Assembly (NCBI GenBank): GCA_947499595.1
Contig: CANMOY010000001.1
Span: 1 to 64,000 of the forward strand
Length of the DNA: 64,000 nucleotides
Direction: 5' to 3'
DNA from: an uncultured Mesonia sp.
Lineage (GTDB): Bacteria > Bacteroidota > Bacteroidia > Flavobacteriales > Flavobacteriaceae
Shown: one piece after another, positions 15,729 through 25,754 of the stretch
Layout of the letters: each line of letters starts with the position of its first letter
How positions within the stretch are numbered: position 1 is the stretch's first letter
Notes under the pieces: generated by a model
Told to the model about the DNA's origin: nothing
What the model saw: the letters and a program-made list of their open reading frames with translations, nothing else
Database searches by the model: none
Translations under genes and position numbers: made by a program

Positions 15729-18700
15729 ATGAATTTCAGAAATTTTTACCAGAAAACAGAAAACAGATTAACTGATGCTATCTTGTCCCTATGGGCTACA
15801 GGCGATAAGGAGATGCAGGATTATTTTAAATTCCTTTTATCTCAAGAACCTATTATGGCCGATGCTGTTTTTCAAAACACGTTTCCTTGGGAACAGGATA
15901 AACTAACATTTGGTGAGACTTCGACTGTTTTTCAAGAAGAGTTTATTAAAGCATTATCTTCTATTAGAGATAAAGATTTTCAATTTCCAAAAGATAGACA
16001 TCCATACAAACATCAGATTAAGAGCTGGAGAATGTTGCTCAATAAAAATAAATCAATTGCAGTCACAACAGGTACAGGATCTGGTAAAACAGAATGTTTC
16101 ATGCTACCTGTACTACAAGATATCCATCAAAATTGTAAGAATAAACAAGGAGTCAACGCTATTTTCTTGTACCCATTAAATGCCTTAATTTCTAGTCAAA
16201 GGAAGCGAATGCATGCTTGGTGTTCTGCACTGGAGGGTGTAAATTATGCCTTATTAACTGGTGACACCCCAAATAAAGAAAATAGCAAGAAGAAAAAGAA
16301 TAAAGCACTCCCAGAACTAATCTCTAGAGAACAAATAAGAGAAACACCGCCTCAAATACTTTTTACTAATCCTACGATGCTTGAGTATATGCTGGTGCGT
16401 AACGCAGACGTACCAATTCTCGAAAAATCGAAAGGTTCATTGAGATGGATTTTATTAGACGAGGCCCATACACTAACAGGTTCTAAAGCTGCCGAAATGG
16501 CTCTACTTATAAGACGTGTAGTGGCTGCTTTCGAGGTAGATATTAATGATTTAAGATTTGCAATTACTTCTGCAACTGTAGGTGCTGGAAATAAAGAAAC
16601 CTTGAAGAAATTTATGTCGGATTTGTGCGGTATTTCTGTAAACCAAATAGAGGTAATCTCTGGTAACCGTGATAAAAATCAAATTGCCGATAAAGATATA
16701 CCTCATATATCTGAAAAATTATCGCAGAGCAATATCAGATTATTGAGAGAGCAATTTTTACTCAAAAATGGTATTACTCAAAGTGAAATAGGGAACCATC
16801 TAGGAATAACAGAAAAATTAGATCAACTTTCAGTTATCGACACTTTGGCCGAACAGAAAGTGAATGGAGAGAACCTTTTGCCTGTACGAGGTCATTTCTT
16901 TACGAGAGGTATTGGAGGTGTTTATGCTTGTACTAACGTGCATTGTGATAAACACAAAGATCAAAAACCGAACAAAGCATTGGGCACTATGTACACCATT
17001 GCTGGCAAAAAATGTTCTTGTGGTCATCCTTTGCTTGAGCTTGTTTCGTGCAGAAGTTGTGGTAATATGATGCTTGAAGGTGAAAGATCTAAAGGGGCTA
17101 GAGGTACGGATAGAGTAACGCAAAAAGCGACTGTAGGTTATGAGGCTTTTAATATAGAAGCTGATGTAGATGAGGATGATGTAGATGAGGGTGAACTACA
17201 GAAGTCTACAAACAGGAACATAGTGAGACTAGTTAAAAATGAAAACGGCTTAAATCATAGAAATCAAGAGTTGTTTCCCTGCAGTATCAAACAAAACAAT
17301 GAAATACAATCTGGTGAAGACTTTCTAATGACAGATAATGATCAATGTCCTCACTGTGGAAACCAAAATAGCAATCCGATACACTTTAGGATTTCTTCGG
17401 CATTTACAAATAGGATTTTATCAGACATCGTTTTAGATCAAACCGATACCATTGATAAACAAACCGTAAAAACACTTTATAAAGGTAGGAAATACATTTC
17501 TTTTACTGATAGTAGACAAGGAACTGCTAAAATTTCGGCACTAATTAATATTGATAGTGAGAGTGATTGGATACGCTATCAAGTTTATCATTATCTACTT
17601 AAAAAGCTGAAAGATAATCAAGTTGATGCTAGTAATGACGAATTATTACAAGCCAGAGCTATGTATGTAAAGCAGTTGGACGAAGCTCCTGCTTTTATGA
17701 AAAAGAAAATTGAAAATGACATTGAGGACATTAATAATTTATTAGCAGCCGGTGGAGATAGCTCATTATCAGGCAGCAGATCATCTTGGAAAGATATTAT
17801 TGATCACATAATAGGAAAAAACGATTTTAAAACACTTTTCAGAAAAGGGGCAAGAGGAAACAACTTAATCACTGAAAATGAAACCTATGCAAAAGCATTG
17901 TTATATGATCAATTTGCACGTAGAATCCCTCGAGAAAGATCTTTAGAAAATCTTGGGTTAGTCAACATTGTTTACCCAAAACTAGACGATGTAGTCGCTC
18001 CAGAAATAGCCAATAAATTGGGGATAAACAAAGAGGAATGGCAATCGCTTCTTAAAATAGCTGCAGATTACATTATTAGATATAATTTCAATTTTTCTTT
18101 TGATGATTCAATGCGATTATTTACTTCTAAGTTTTATCGCTCAGAACGTATTTATCCATCCAATACAGAAATAGTAAATGCAAAAAAATGGCGTCTTTAT
18201 AATCCTAAGTCAATAACACAATCAAGATTGGTCTTATTGATTTGTGCAGGTTTAGGATGGCATGACAGAGGCAATATTACAGAAAGAAAAGAAGACCAAC
18301 TTAATGAGCTTTTAGAAAAAATATGGAGAACATTACAACAAAAAATTCTCAAAGCAGATGGAGATGGTTTTATTCTCGATTTTCTGGAAAGTACTCAGTT
18401 TGAGATAGCAGGAAAAGAATATCTTTGTCCAGTAACAAATCGATTAGTTGATAAAGTATTCAGAGGGTATTCCCCATTAATAAAAGGAAGATTAGAAGCC
18501 GGTAACATTTTAAACTATAAAACTGATAAGAATAAGAATCATCAATTCCCAACATTCCCAAATCCATACCATCTTGATGAGAATAACGAAGCAATACCAG
18601 AAGATCAGGTAAACGCTTGGTTAAAAGAAAACAGTAAAGAAGCCAGAGACAAGGGGTTATGGAACGACTTACACGAGCGTATTTTTGATTATGATAAGTT

Positions 18701-21644
18701 ATACCTAGCAGGAGAGCACTCTGCCCAACAGGATAAAACACGCCTAAATGAGTTAGAAACTCAATTTGAAAATGGTGAAATAAATATCTTGAGCTGTTCC
18801 ACAACTATGGAAATGGGTGTAGATATCGGTGGTATTTCTGCAGTGGTAATGAGTAACGTTCCACCTATGCCAGCAAATTATTTGCAAAGGACAGGGCGTG
18901 CCGGTCGTCGTTCAGAAAATAAATCACTAGCTTTAACGTTCTGCGCTCCTAACCCTATAGGACTAAGAACAATGAATAATCCAAAATGGGCATTGGAGCA
19001 CAAAATCGCACCACCGATATTAGCCTTTGATAGTAAAAATATCGTAGAGAGACACGTTAACTCACTTTTGTTTGGAATTTTTATTAGGCATCAAGAAAAT
19101 GAAAGTAGAGGTCTAAATGTAAGAGAAAATATTGAAAAGTTCTTTTATGGAGATTCACCAACCATTGCTCATAGTTTTCTGAATTGGCTAGATAGCATTG
19201 ACCCTCTTTCTGTAAAAAAGCAACTGGAAAACATCGTTAAGGATACACCGCTAGCTGACTATAATACAGAAAAATTACTTGCCACAGTATCAAATAACTT
19301 TAAACAGGTTTTCCAAAGAATCAGGACGCAGCGAGATGGTTATGACAAAAAGTTAGAAGAATTAAAGTTACAATTTGGTGATGCTAGTCCGGCTTATAAA
19401 GCTGTTGGTTATCGGAAAGGTCAATTTTTACAAAAATTTGTTTTAAACTATTTAGCTGAAGAAAGTTTTTTACCTAATGCAGGTTTACCAACAGGAATAG
19501 TTGATTTTGAAAAAATCACAATGTCTGATTTAAAAAGTAGGAATCCAAAATTAAAGTCTAATCCTAGTTACCCTATCGCTAGAGCATTAACTGAATTTGC
19601 GCCTGGTAACAATATTCTTATAGACGGTTTAAATTATAAGTCTTCAGGGATTGTAATGAAAAACAACTGGGGGAAATCTGCCGATAGAAATGCAATTCAA
19701 GGCTGTCAAAATTGTGGCTATCAGCGTACGATAAATATAGAGCATAAAGCTAGTGATACTTGCCCTAAATGCAATAACGGTGTTTTTCAAGGTTTGATGT
19801 TAGGAGATCATAAAGGTTCTCTTACCGAATTGGTAGAGCCTGCTGGTTTTGCAATTGATTTGTATAGTACACCTACTCGTGTGATTTCAGAAAGAAGTAA
19901 ACCCCAATATCTGGAACCTCTTTTATTAAATATAGAGCCCTGGACAAGTAATCAAAATCGCTTTATTGATTTCAGAACTAGTGCAAATCAAAAAGACACG
20001 CAAATACTATTTTACAATACAGGTGACGGTGAAGGCTACAGCTTATGCCTAGATTGTGGTAAGGTAGAGACTTCTAGAGAAAAATTGGAAGGCCATAGAA
20101 GACTAAGAGGAGGTAAAGATAGTAGTGGTGAAAGTATATGTTCCGCACAAAACATTAGAGAACATATTATTTTAGGAAGCAGATTTAAAACTGATTTTAC
20201 TGAAATACGATTAAAAAACAGAGATCAATCCTACGTAAATGATAAAAAACTAGCATATTCCCTAGGTGTTATCTTTACAAAATCGCTCGCTGAGCATCTT
20301 GCTATCGAAGAGGCTGAATTAGGTTTTGGAATAAAGCAGTATAAAGGATATCAAACCATATTTATTTATGACACTGCAAAAGGTGGTGCTGGTTATGCTT
20401 CTCAATTCAGATGGTATGGAGAAAAAATATTAAAACTTGCTTTAGATGTATTACAAAACTGTGATTGCCAGACGTCTTGTACAAAATGTCTTGTAGACAG
20501 AAGCACCCAGTGGCATATAGAGGATTTAGATCGTAATCTTGCCATACAATGGTTACAATTTGCTTTAGAGAATCAATTACCTCAAGAACTACAATCAGAA
20601 GGTGATAATGTAAGTTTTGTTTTTGGCACTATTGCAAATGAGATTAATATCGTAGGATATCAACTTGGTATCAAAGAAATAAACATACATATCAATAATA
20701 AAATTTCAGATTGGCAAGTAGATGATATTGTATGGATTGAGAAGTTAAAGAGAGATGGTGTTACTGTAAACCTAGTGGTAGAAGGAATGGTTAAATTTAG
20801 TAATAATCAAGAAAAATTATCTGCCTATTTGTTAAATCATAATTTCAACCTTAAGCAAGGTTCTAAAGATGCAGTAATGAACTACCCAATTCACTTAACT
20901 GTAAGCTTAAATAATGGAGATAATATTCATTATATCTCTAAAGGGAACTACGATGCATTGAGCGATGAGTGGGCAAACAATATCAACGATAAGTTTTTTA
21001 AAGTAGAAAAGGCGAAAACAAAACATTATCCTGATTTTGTGGTGCCGCAGATAACAGCAGGAAACCTCTATGAATCTAGAATAAAAGGCAATATCCCAAA
21101 AAATAGTCAAAGTAGTGATTTAGCGCAATTAGTGATTACCAACCTTAATAATGCAAAAGATTTTTTATCTAGAATAACTAATCAATCTTATGAGGTTTCC
21201 TACTACGATAAGTTTAATCAGAGTGAATTTGCTTTACGTTTATTACTGCAATTTGTAAATAAGTTTAAAACTCTTGCTAAAATTGAACTCTCAAATTTGA
21301 TGATTCATTTATCTGAAAAAGATTTTAAGACTTATAAAAGTCCAGAATATATTATTCATAATTTTCGAAAAATAGATGATTATGAAAATATACTATCAAG
21401 CTTAAATGACTCATTAGATTTTACTTCAGAAGTTGTAAAGGTGGACAAGTTACCACATTACAGGTATTTTGAATTTAAAAATGATAAAATCATATTCACT
21501 CTTCGTGTAGACGCAGGTTTAGCGCACGGTCTTAGTCCTGTCAAATATTTAGTCTCCGAAGACTTATGTGGAGGAAATGAGTCATTTGCTATAAGAAAAT
21601 TTGTATCTCACGACCTCATTTATAATATTAGTGTTGAAGATTAA
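15729..21644 (+). CDS. Giant DEAD/DEAH helicase with zinc clusters and DUF1998 domain
   Basis: This 1971-residue SF2 enzyme has Walker A VTTGTGSGKTECF near residue 113, LLDEAHTLTGSKA near 243, an SAT motif near 283, and the second lobe with TTMEMGVDIGG then QRTGRAGRRSE near 1050. A DUF1998 domain lies near residue 1550 (YDTAKGGAGYAS), followed by a CDCQTSCTKCL cysteine cluster as in MrfA and DrmB-like proteins. Extra zinc-binding pairs occur around residues 400-450, 545, 1330 (CQNCGY..CPKCNNG) and 1440 (CLDCGK). It lies 4 bases after the previous gene. It is likely a DNA-translocating subunit of a three-gene defence system. Helicase plus DUF1998 recalls DISARM DrmA/DrmB, but here they are fused and other DISARM genes are absent. 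Confidence 0.8.
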   Translation: MNFRNFYQKTENRLTDAILSLWATGDKEMQDYFKFLLSQEPIMADAVFQNTFPWEQDKLTFGETSTVFQEEFIKALSSIRDKDFQFPKDRHPYKHQIKSWRMLLNKNKSIAVTTGTGSGKTECFMLPVLQDIHQNCKNKQGVNAIFLYPLNALISSQRKRMHAWCSALEGVNYALLTGDTPNKENSKKKKNKALPELISREQIRETPPQILFTNPTMLEYMLVRNADVPILEKSKGSLRWILLDEAHTLTGSKAAEMALLIRRVVAAFEVDINDLRFAITSATVGAGNKETLKKFMSDLCGISVNQIEVISGNRDKNQIADKDIPHISEKLSQSNIRLLREQFLLKNGITQSEIGNHLGITEKLDQLSVIDTLAEQKVNGENLLPVRGHFFTRGIGGVYACTNVHCDKHKDQKPNKALGTMYTIAGKKCSCGHPLLELVSCRSCGNMMLEGERSKGARGTDRVTQKATVGYEAFNIEADVDEDDVDEGELQKSTNRNIVRLVKNENGLNHRNQELFPCSIKQNNEIQSGEDFLMTDNDQCPHCGNQNSNPIHFRISSAFTNRILSDIVLDQTDTIDKQTVKTLYKGRKYISFTDSRQGTAKISALINIDSESDWIRYQVYHYLLKKLKDNQVDASNDELLQARAMYVKQLDEAPAFMKKKIENDIEDINNLLAAGGDSSLSGSRSSWKDIIDHIIGKNDFKTLFRKGARGNNLITENETYAKALLYDQFARRIPRERSLENLGLVNIVYPKLDDVVAPEIANKLGINKEEWQSLLKIAADYIIRYNFNFSFDDSMRLFTSKFYRSERIYPSNTEIVNAKKWRLYNPKSITQSRLVLLICAGLGWHDRGNITERKEDQLNELLEKIWRTLQQKILKADGDGFILDFLESTQFEIAGKEYLCPVTNRLVDKVFRGYSPLIKGRLEAGNILNYKTDKNKNHQFPTFPNPYHLDENNEAIPEDQVNAWLKENSKEARDKGLWNDLHERIFDYDKLYLAGEHSAQQDKTRLNELETQFENGEINILSCSTTMEMGVDIGGISAVVMSNVPPMPANYLQRTGRAGRRSENKSLALTFCAPNPIGLRTMNNPKWALEHKIAPPILAFDSKNIVERHVNSLLFGIFIRHQENESRGLNVRENIEKFFYGDSPTIAHSFLNWLDSIDPLSVKKQLENIVKDTPLADYNTEKLLATVSNNFKQVFQRIRTQRDGYDKKLEELKLQFGDASPAYKAVGYRKGQFLQKFVLNYLAEESFLPNAGLPTGIVDFEKITMSDLKSRNPKLKSNPSYPIARALTEFAPGNNILIDGLNYKSSGIVMKNNWGKSADRNAIQGCQNCGYQRTINIEHKASDTCPKCNNGVFQGLMLGDHKGSLTELVEPAGFAIDLYSTPTRVISERSKPQYLEPLLLNIEPWTSNQNRFIDFRTSANQKDTQILFYNTGDGEGYSLCLDCGKVETSREKLEGHRRLRGGKDSSGESICSAQNIREHIILGSRFKTDFTEIRLKNRDQSYVNDKKLAYSLGVIFTKSLAEHLAIEEAELGFGIKQYKGYQTIFIYDTAKGGAGYASQFRWYGEKILKLALDVLQNCDCQTSCTKCLVDRSTQWHIEDLDRNLAIQWLQFALENQLPQELQSEGDNVSFVFGTIANEINIVGYQLGIKEINIHINNKISDWQVDDIVWIEKLKRDGVTVNLVVEGMVKFSNNQEKLSAYLLNHNFNLKQGSKDAVMNYPIHLTVSLNNGDNIHYISKGNYDALSDEWANNINDKFFKVEKAKTKHYPDFVVPQITAGNLYESRIKGNIPKNSQSSDLAQLVITNLNNAKDFLSRITNQSYEVSYYDKFNQSEFALRLLLQFVNKFKTLAKIELSNLMIHLSEKDFKTYKSPEYIIHNFRKIDDYENILSSLNDSLDFTSEVVKVDKLPHYRYFEFKNDKIIFTLRVDAGLAHGLSPVKYLVSEDLCGGNESFAIRKFVSHDLIYNISVED

Positions 21645-21749
21645 AATATATATATGCATTTAGTTTGCATAACAAATTACTTTATTTGTATAATTATTCA
21701 AACTCTCGCAGAAGCAAAACTATAAAACAATATAAATCCATTTACAAAA

Positions 21750-23390
21750 ATGATCACCGGAGAATTAAAATCACAAATAGATCAAATCTGGAACACCTTC
21801 TGGACAGGTGGTATTTCTAATACCATTACCATAGTCGAGCAACTCACTTATCTCATCTTTATTAAAGATTTAGATGATACTGAAAATGTAAATGAGCGTA
21901 AAGCAAAGCGCTTCAATAAAGAGTACACACCTATTTTTGGAAAAGACCAGCAACACTTCCGTTGGAAGAATCTTAAAGAAATGGATGTTCATGAACGTCA
22001 TAATATTTTCAGCAATACAGTTGATGGTATTTTCCCCTTTATCAGAAATCTAGGGTCAGAAAAAAGTATGTTTAGTAAATTTATGCGTGGCGCTTCTTTT
22101 GGGATTAACAAACCTTCAGTTTTAGATCAAGTCATGGAAAAGCTTGAACGCATTGATATGTCTCAACAAGACACCAAAGGTGATATCTATGAATACTTGC
22201 TCTCTAAATTAGAGGGTGGGGGTACTGCCGGACAGTTTCGCACACCAAGGCATATTATTAAGCTCATGGTTGCACTCACAAATCCAAGTCTAGAAGATGT
22301 AATATCAGACCCATCGGCAGGAACAGCAGGTTTTTTAGTTGCTGCTAAAGAATATATCGATTCGCATTACGAAGAAACTGAGATTGATAAATACCGAGAG
22401 CATATCAATAAACACATGTTTAACGGAACAGAATTTGACGCAACTATGCTGCGTATTGCATCCATGAACTTGTATTTGCACGGTGTTGAAGAACCTAATT
22501 TGATTGATGTTGATGCTGTCTCTAAAGACAACACCATTACTGAAGAACATACGTTAGTTCTTGCCAATCCTCCTTTTAAAGGGACGATTGATAAAGATAG
22601 TATTGCCGTTGGTTTGAAAAATGTAACCAACACCTCCAAAACCGAACTCTTGTTCTTAGCCTTAATTTTAAGACAACTTAAAAAAGGTGGCCGAGCTGCA
22701 GTTATTGTGCCTGATGGTGTTTTATTTGGCGGAAGTAATGCCCACAAGAATATCCGAAAAGAAATTATACAAAATCACAAACTCGATGCAATTATCTCTA
22801 TGCCAAGTGGGGTGTTTAAACCTTATGCAGGGGTAAGTACCGCGATTATGATGTTTACCAAAACAGAGACTGGTGGTACTGACAAAGTTTGGTTTTACGA
22901 CATGAAAGCTGATGGAAAATCACTGGATGATAAACGTAACCTTTTAATCGATCCTGATGTTTTTGAAGCTTTTACACAAACCAAAGGCGATTTTACGCCC
23001 GAAAGATTGAGCCAGTTAGCAAAAGCGCATGATGATTTTAACTTACCTCAAATTTTAGATCAATATCGCTATTTAAAAAGCGACTATTGGGGTAAAATGC
23101 ATGATGAAAAGGGTAGTCCCATAATGGTGCATGACATACCCGATAATTTAGGCTTTGATAAATTCCTAGACGGCACTTGCACCCATGATTACAGCGATCG
23201 TACCTCTCAAAGTTTCCTGGTTCCTATAAAAGAAATAGAAGAAAACGACTGGGATTTATCCATTAACCGCTACAAAGAAATTGTTTATGAAGAAGTGGAA
23301 TATGATGAGCCTCAAGTCGTTGTTGATAGAATTGCTCATCTAGAAAGAGAAAGAAAAGAATTAATGAATCAACTCAAAGCCTCATTTTAA
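21750..23390 (+). CDS. hsdM: Type I restriction-modification methyltransferase subunit
   Basis: This 546-residue N6-adenine DNA methyltransferase has an N-terminal HsdM helical domain (residues ~1-140), SAM-binding motif DPSAGTAGFL near residue 187, and catalytic motif NPPFKG near 272. The tail is Lys/Glu-rich. Together with HsdS it methylates the recognition site to protect host DNA. Its stop overlaps the hsdS start by one base (TAATG), which shows coupled translation. An AT-rich 105-base gap separates it from the DUF1998 helicase gene, so it may have its own promoter. Confidence 0.95.
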   Translation: MITGELKSQIDQIWNTFWTGGISNTITIVEQLTYLIFIKDLDDTENVNERKAKRFNKEYTPIFGKDQQHFRWKNLKEMDVHERHNIFSNTVDGIFPFIRNLGSEKSMFSKFMRGASFGINKPSVLDQVMEKLERIDMSQQDTKGDIYEYLLSKLEGGGTAGQFRTPRHIIKLMVALTNPSLEDVISDPSAGTAGFLVAAKEYIDSHYEETEIDKYREHINKHMFNGTEFDATMLRIASMNLYLHGVEEPNLIDVDAVSKDNTITEEHTLVLANPPFKGTIDKDSIAVGLKNVTNTSKTELLFLALILRQLKKGGRAAVIVPDGVLFGGSNAHKNIRKEIIQNHKLDAIISMPSGVFKPYAGVSTAIMMFTKTETGGTDKVWFYDMKADGKSLDDKRNLLIDPDVFEAFTQTKGDFTPERLSQLAKAHDDFNLPQILDQYRYLKSDYWGKMHDEKGSPIMVHDIPDNLGFDKFLDGTCTHDYSDRTSQSFLVPIKEIEENDWDLSINRYKEIVYEEVEYDEPQVVVDRIAHLERERKELMNQLKASF

Positions 23391-24613
23391 TGAAATTTGA
23401 TTTAAAATATGTACCAAAAGGTTGGAAAAAAACTAATATAGCTGATAAGCTATTTTTTCAAGAAGGGCCTGGTGTGAGAAAATGGCAATTTAAAAATGAA
23501 GGCATTAAATTACTTAATGTTGGAAATATTAATGGTGGAAAAATAGATCTAGATAAGACTGATAAGCATTTATCAATAGAGGAGGCTACTAAAAAGTATT
23601 CGCATTTTCTAGTAGATGAAGGTGATTTGTTGATTGCATGTTCAGGAATTCTGGTCAATAATTTCTATAATAAAATTGCTTTTGCTAAAAAAGAGCATCT
23701 GCCTCTTTGCTTAAATACGAGCACAATGCGATTTAAACCTTTAAATGATGATTTAGATTTAAATTATTTCAAATATTACCTTCAAACTGTTCATTTTACG
23801 TCTCAATTACAAAAACTAATAACTGGCTCCGCTCAATTGAATTTTGGACCAAGTCACATTAGAAAAATAGATTTTCTCTATCCACCACTCTCCACCCAAA
23901 AACGCATCGCCGAAATCCTAGACAACGCCGCAGCTTTACGAGACAAAACCAAACAACTTCTTACCAAGTACGACCAACTCGCGCAATCCATCTTTTTAGA
24001 CATGTTTGGCGATCCGGTAATGAATCCGAAGGAGTGGGAGAAAGTTAAATTGAAATCCATTGCATCTGTAAGTTCAGGAAGTACTCCAAGTCGTAAAATT
24101 GATAAATATTGGGGAGGAAAGATACCTTGGGTTAAAACAGGGGAAGTAAAATCAAAATTAATACTTGATACAGAAGAGAAAATAACACAAGACGGGCTTT
24201 TAAACTCCAGTTGTAAACTTTATGAAAAAGGATCAATTATTATCGCTATGTATGGTCAAGGGAAAACAAGAGGTCAAGTCGGATTACTAGGAATAGATGC
24301 TACAACAAACCAAGCTTGTGCTGTTTTACAACCTTCATCTAAAATGAATTCAACTTTCTTGTATGAATTTTTGAAAATGTCTTATGACACTTTAAGAAAT
24401 TTAGGTAGAGGAGGAAATCAGCCAAATTTGAATTCAGGTTTAATAAAAAATTTTCAAACAATAAATCCCCCAATAAATCTCCAAAACCAATTCGCTGAAA
24501 AAATTGCCTTAATCGAGCAACAAAAAGACTTGGCAAAACAAGAGTTACAAGAAAGTGAAGATTTGTTTCAAGCCTTGTTGCAGAAAGCTTTTAAAGGGGA
24601 GTTGGTAGATTAA
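23390..24613 (+). CDS. hsdS: Type I restriction-modification specificity subunit
   Basis: This 407-residue protein has two target-recognition domains, each followed by a conserved helix. The first half begins with the TRD-like FFQEGPGVRKWQFKNEG and ends at PPLSTQKRIAEILDNAAALRDKTKQL in two blocks. The second half starts MNPKEWEKVKLKSIASVSSGSTPSR and ends PPINLQNQFAEKI followed by a long helix. HsdS determines which split DNA sequence the complex recognises. Length and two-fold layout are normal, so it looks intact. The target sequence cannot be read from the protein. Confidence 0.93.
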   Translation: MKFDLKYVPKGWKKTNIADKLFFQEGPGVRKWQFKNEGIKLLNVGNINGGKIDLDKTDKHLSIEEATKKYSHFLVDEGDLLIACSGILVNNFYNKIAFAKKEHLPLCLNTSTMRFKPLNDDLDLNYFKYYLQTVHFTSQLQKLITGSAQLNFGPSHIRKIDFLYPPLSTQKRIAEILDNAAALRDKTKQLLTKYDQLAQSIFLDMFGDPVMNPKEWEKVKLKSIASVSSGSTPSRKIDKYWGGKIPWVKTGEVKSKLILDTEEKITQDGLLNSSCKLYEKGSIIIAMYGQGKTRGQVGLLGIDATTNQACAVLQPSSKMNSTFLYEFLKMSYDTLRNLGRGGNQPNLNSGLIKNFQTINPPINLQNQFAEKIALIEQQKDLAKQELQESEDLFQALLQKAFKGELVD

Positions 24614-24631
24614 ACTAAATAATATAATGGT

Positions 24632-25396
24632 ATGTATTTAATGTATGTAGATGAGAGTGGTGATGTGGGTTTAAATAATAGCCCAACCCGATACTTTGTC
24701 CTATCTGCTATAGTTATGCACGAATTGCGTTGGCGAAGAACTTTAGGAAATTTAGTCAGCTTTAGAAAGATGTTGAGAGATAGAAAAGGCTTAAAATTAA
24801 GAGAAGAAATACATTGTAATGAATTGATCAATAAACCAGGCGAGTTAATAAGAATTAAAAGGAATGACAGGCTAGATATTATCAAAAAATGCGTGGATTG
24901 GCTTAACTCTCAACCTGACTTAAATGTTTTTAGTGTTGTAGTTGATAAGCAAAATCGTACGGATGATATTTTTGAATTAGCATGGAATACGCTAACAATG
25001 AGGTTTGAAAATACAATTAGGCATAATAACTTTTCTGGTCCACAAAATTCTGATGATAGAGGTATTATTTTGTCAGATAATACAGAAGGTGAAAAGTTGA
25101 GAAAATTAATTAGAAAGATGCGGCATTATAACAACATTCCTAATAATAAAAGTCTTTATGATGATGGTTATAGGAATATGAAGCTTGAATATATTATTGA
25201 AGACCCAATTTTCAGAGACTCACAACATTCATTTTTGCATCAGATGAATGATGTCATTGCTTATTGTGTTAAACAAAAATACCAACCTAATAATTATATG
25301 AGAAGGAAAGGCGGACACAATTTTTACAAAAGACTAAACAATGTATCCTGTAAAGCTGTTAGTAATAAAAATGATTTGGGTATAGTAGAGATATAA
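24632..25396 (+). CDS. DUF3800-domain protein
   Basis: This 254-residue protein starts MYLMYVDESGDVG, the hallmark acidic motif of DUF3800, whose members share an RNase H-like fold and are often found in defence islands. FVLSAIVM, the ELINKPGEL region, IILSDNTEGEKLRKL and a C-terminal FLHQMNDVIAYCV fit the family. It sits inside the type I system, 18 bases after hsdS and before hsdR. DUF3800 genes are known to have conserved structured RNAs next to them, and a candidate lies immediately after the stop here. Its molecular activity is unknown. It may be an accessory nuclease or regulator of the restriction system. Confidence 0.88.
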   Translation: MYLMYVDESGDVGLNNSPTRYFVLSAIVMHELRWRRTLGNLVSFRKMLRDRKGLKLREEIHCNELINKPGELIRIKRNDRLDIIKKCVDWLNSQPDLNVFSVVVDKQNRTDDIFELAWNTLTMRFENTIRHNNFSGPQNSDDRGIILSDNTEGEKLRKLIRKMRHYNNIPNNKSLYDDGYRNMKLEYIIEDPIFRDSQHSFLHQMNDVIAYCVKQKYQPNNYMRRKGGHNFYKRLNNVSCKAVSNKNDLGIVEI

Positions 25397-25399
25397 AAA

Positions 25400-25440
25400 A
25401 AGGTGACTCACGCCACCGGGGGAATCCTACTTTAAAGACT
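25400..25440 (+). ncRNA. Candidate DUF3800-associated structured RNA
   Basis: Starting 4 bases after the DUF3800 stop, the GC-rich GGTGACTCACGCCACC (25402-25417) forms a GGTG/CACC stem, followed by GGGGGAATCC and a self-complementary CTTTAAAG. The composition stands out sharply from the surrounding AT-rich DNA. Published surveys of candidate structured RNAs describe several motifs next to DUF3800 genes, so position and structure fit. Which motif class it is, if any, I cannot tell without covariance models. Confidence 0.45.
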
Positions 25441-25739
25441 AGCTTTATTTCAGATTCATTACAAATATAAATGATATGTATTTAAAAATAAAATATTTAA
25501 CAAAGTAGAAAAGTATTTTATTGACGCAAACACATGAAATAAATAGCAAACGTCAATAAAGAACAAGATGGAGTCTTAATGAAATAAAATAAAAACTTAA
25601 TAGGTAAATTAAAAGAACAATTCACTAAGGAAAAAATACTAGCTTTATTTCGCTAATTCTATAAATTATAACCCAATAAGCAATATTTTTTTGCTTATTT
25701 TACTAAATCAAACCAAATAAGCATTGCTAGCTTTATCTA
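25438..25739 (+). repeat. Gene-free leader with triplicated AGCTTTAT motif before hsdR
   Basis: No gene is visible between 25397 and 25754. ACTAGCTTTATTTC occurs exactly at 25438-25451 and 25638-25651, and a variant GCTAGCTTTATCTA at 25726-25739. AATAAGCA/TGCTTATT (25675-25682 and 25692-25699) forms a hairpin, and AAATAAGCATTGC repeats the arm near 25715. The spacing suggests a regulated leader or RNA region rather than random AT-rich DNA. Confidence 0.4.
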
Positions 25740-25754
25740 TTTAAAAAATATCGC

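Noticed and set aside
12695..21644. Classical DISARM or BREX assignment
   Set aside because: There is no DrmC phospholipase D-like gene, no separate DrmB, no PglZ and no BREX methyltransferase. The only methyltransferase is a standard HsdM.
24610..24885. Antisense frame opposite the DUF3800 gene
   Set aside because: It is a shadow of a well-supported gene with a clear YVDESGD motif on the plus strand.
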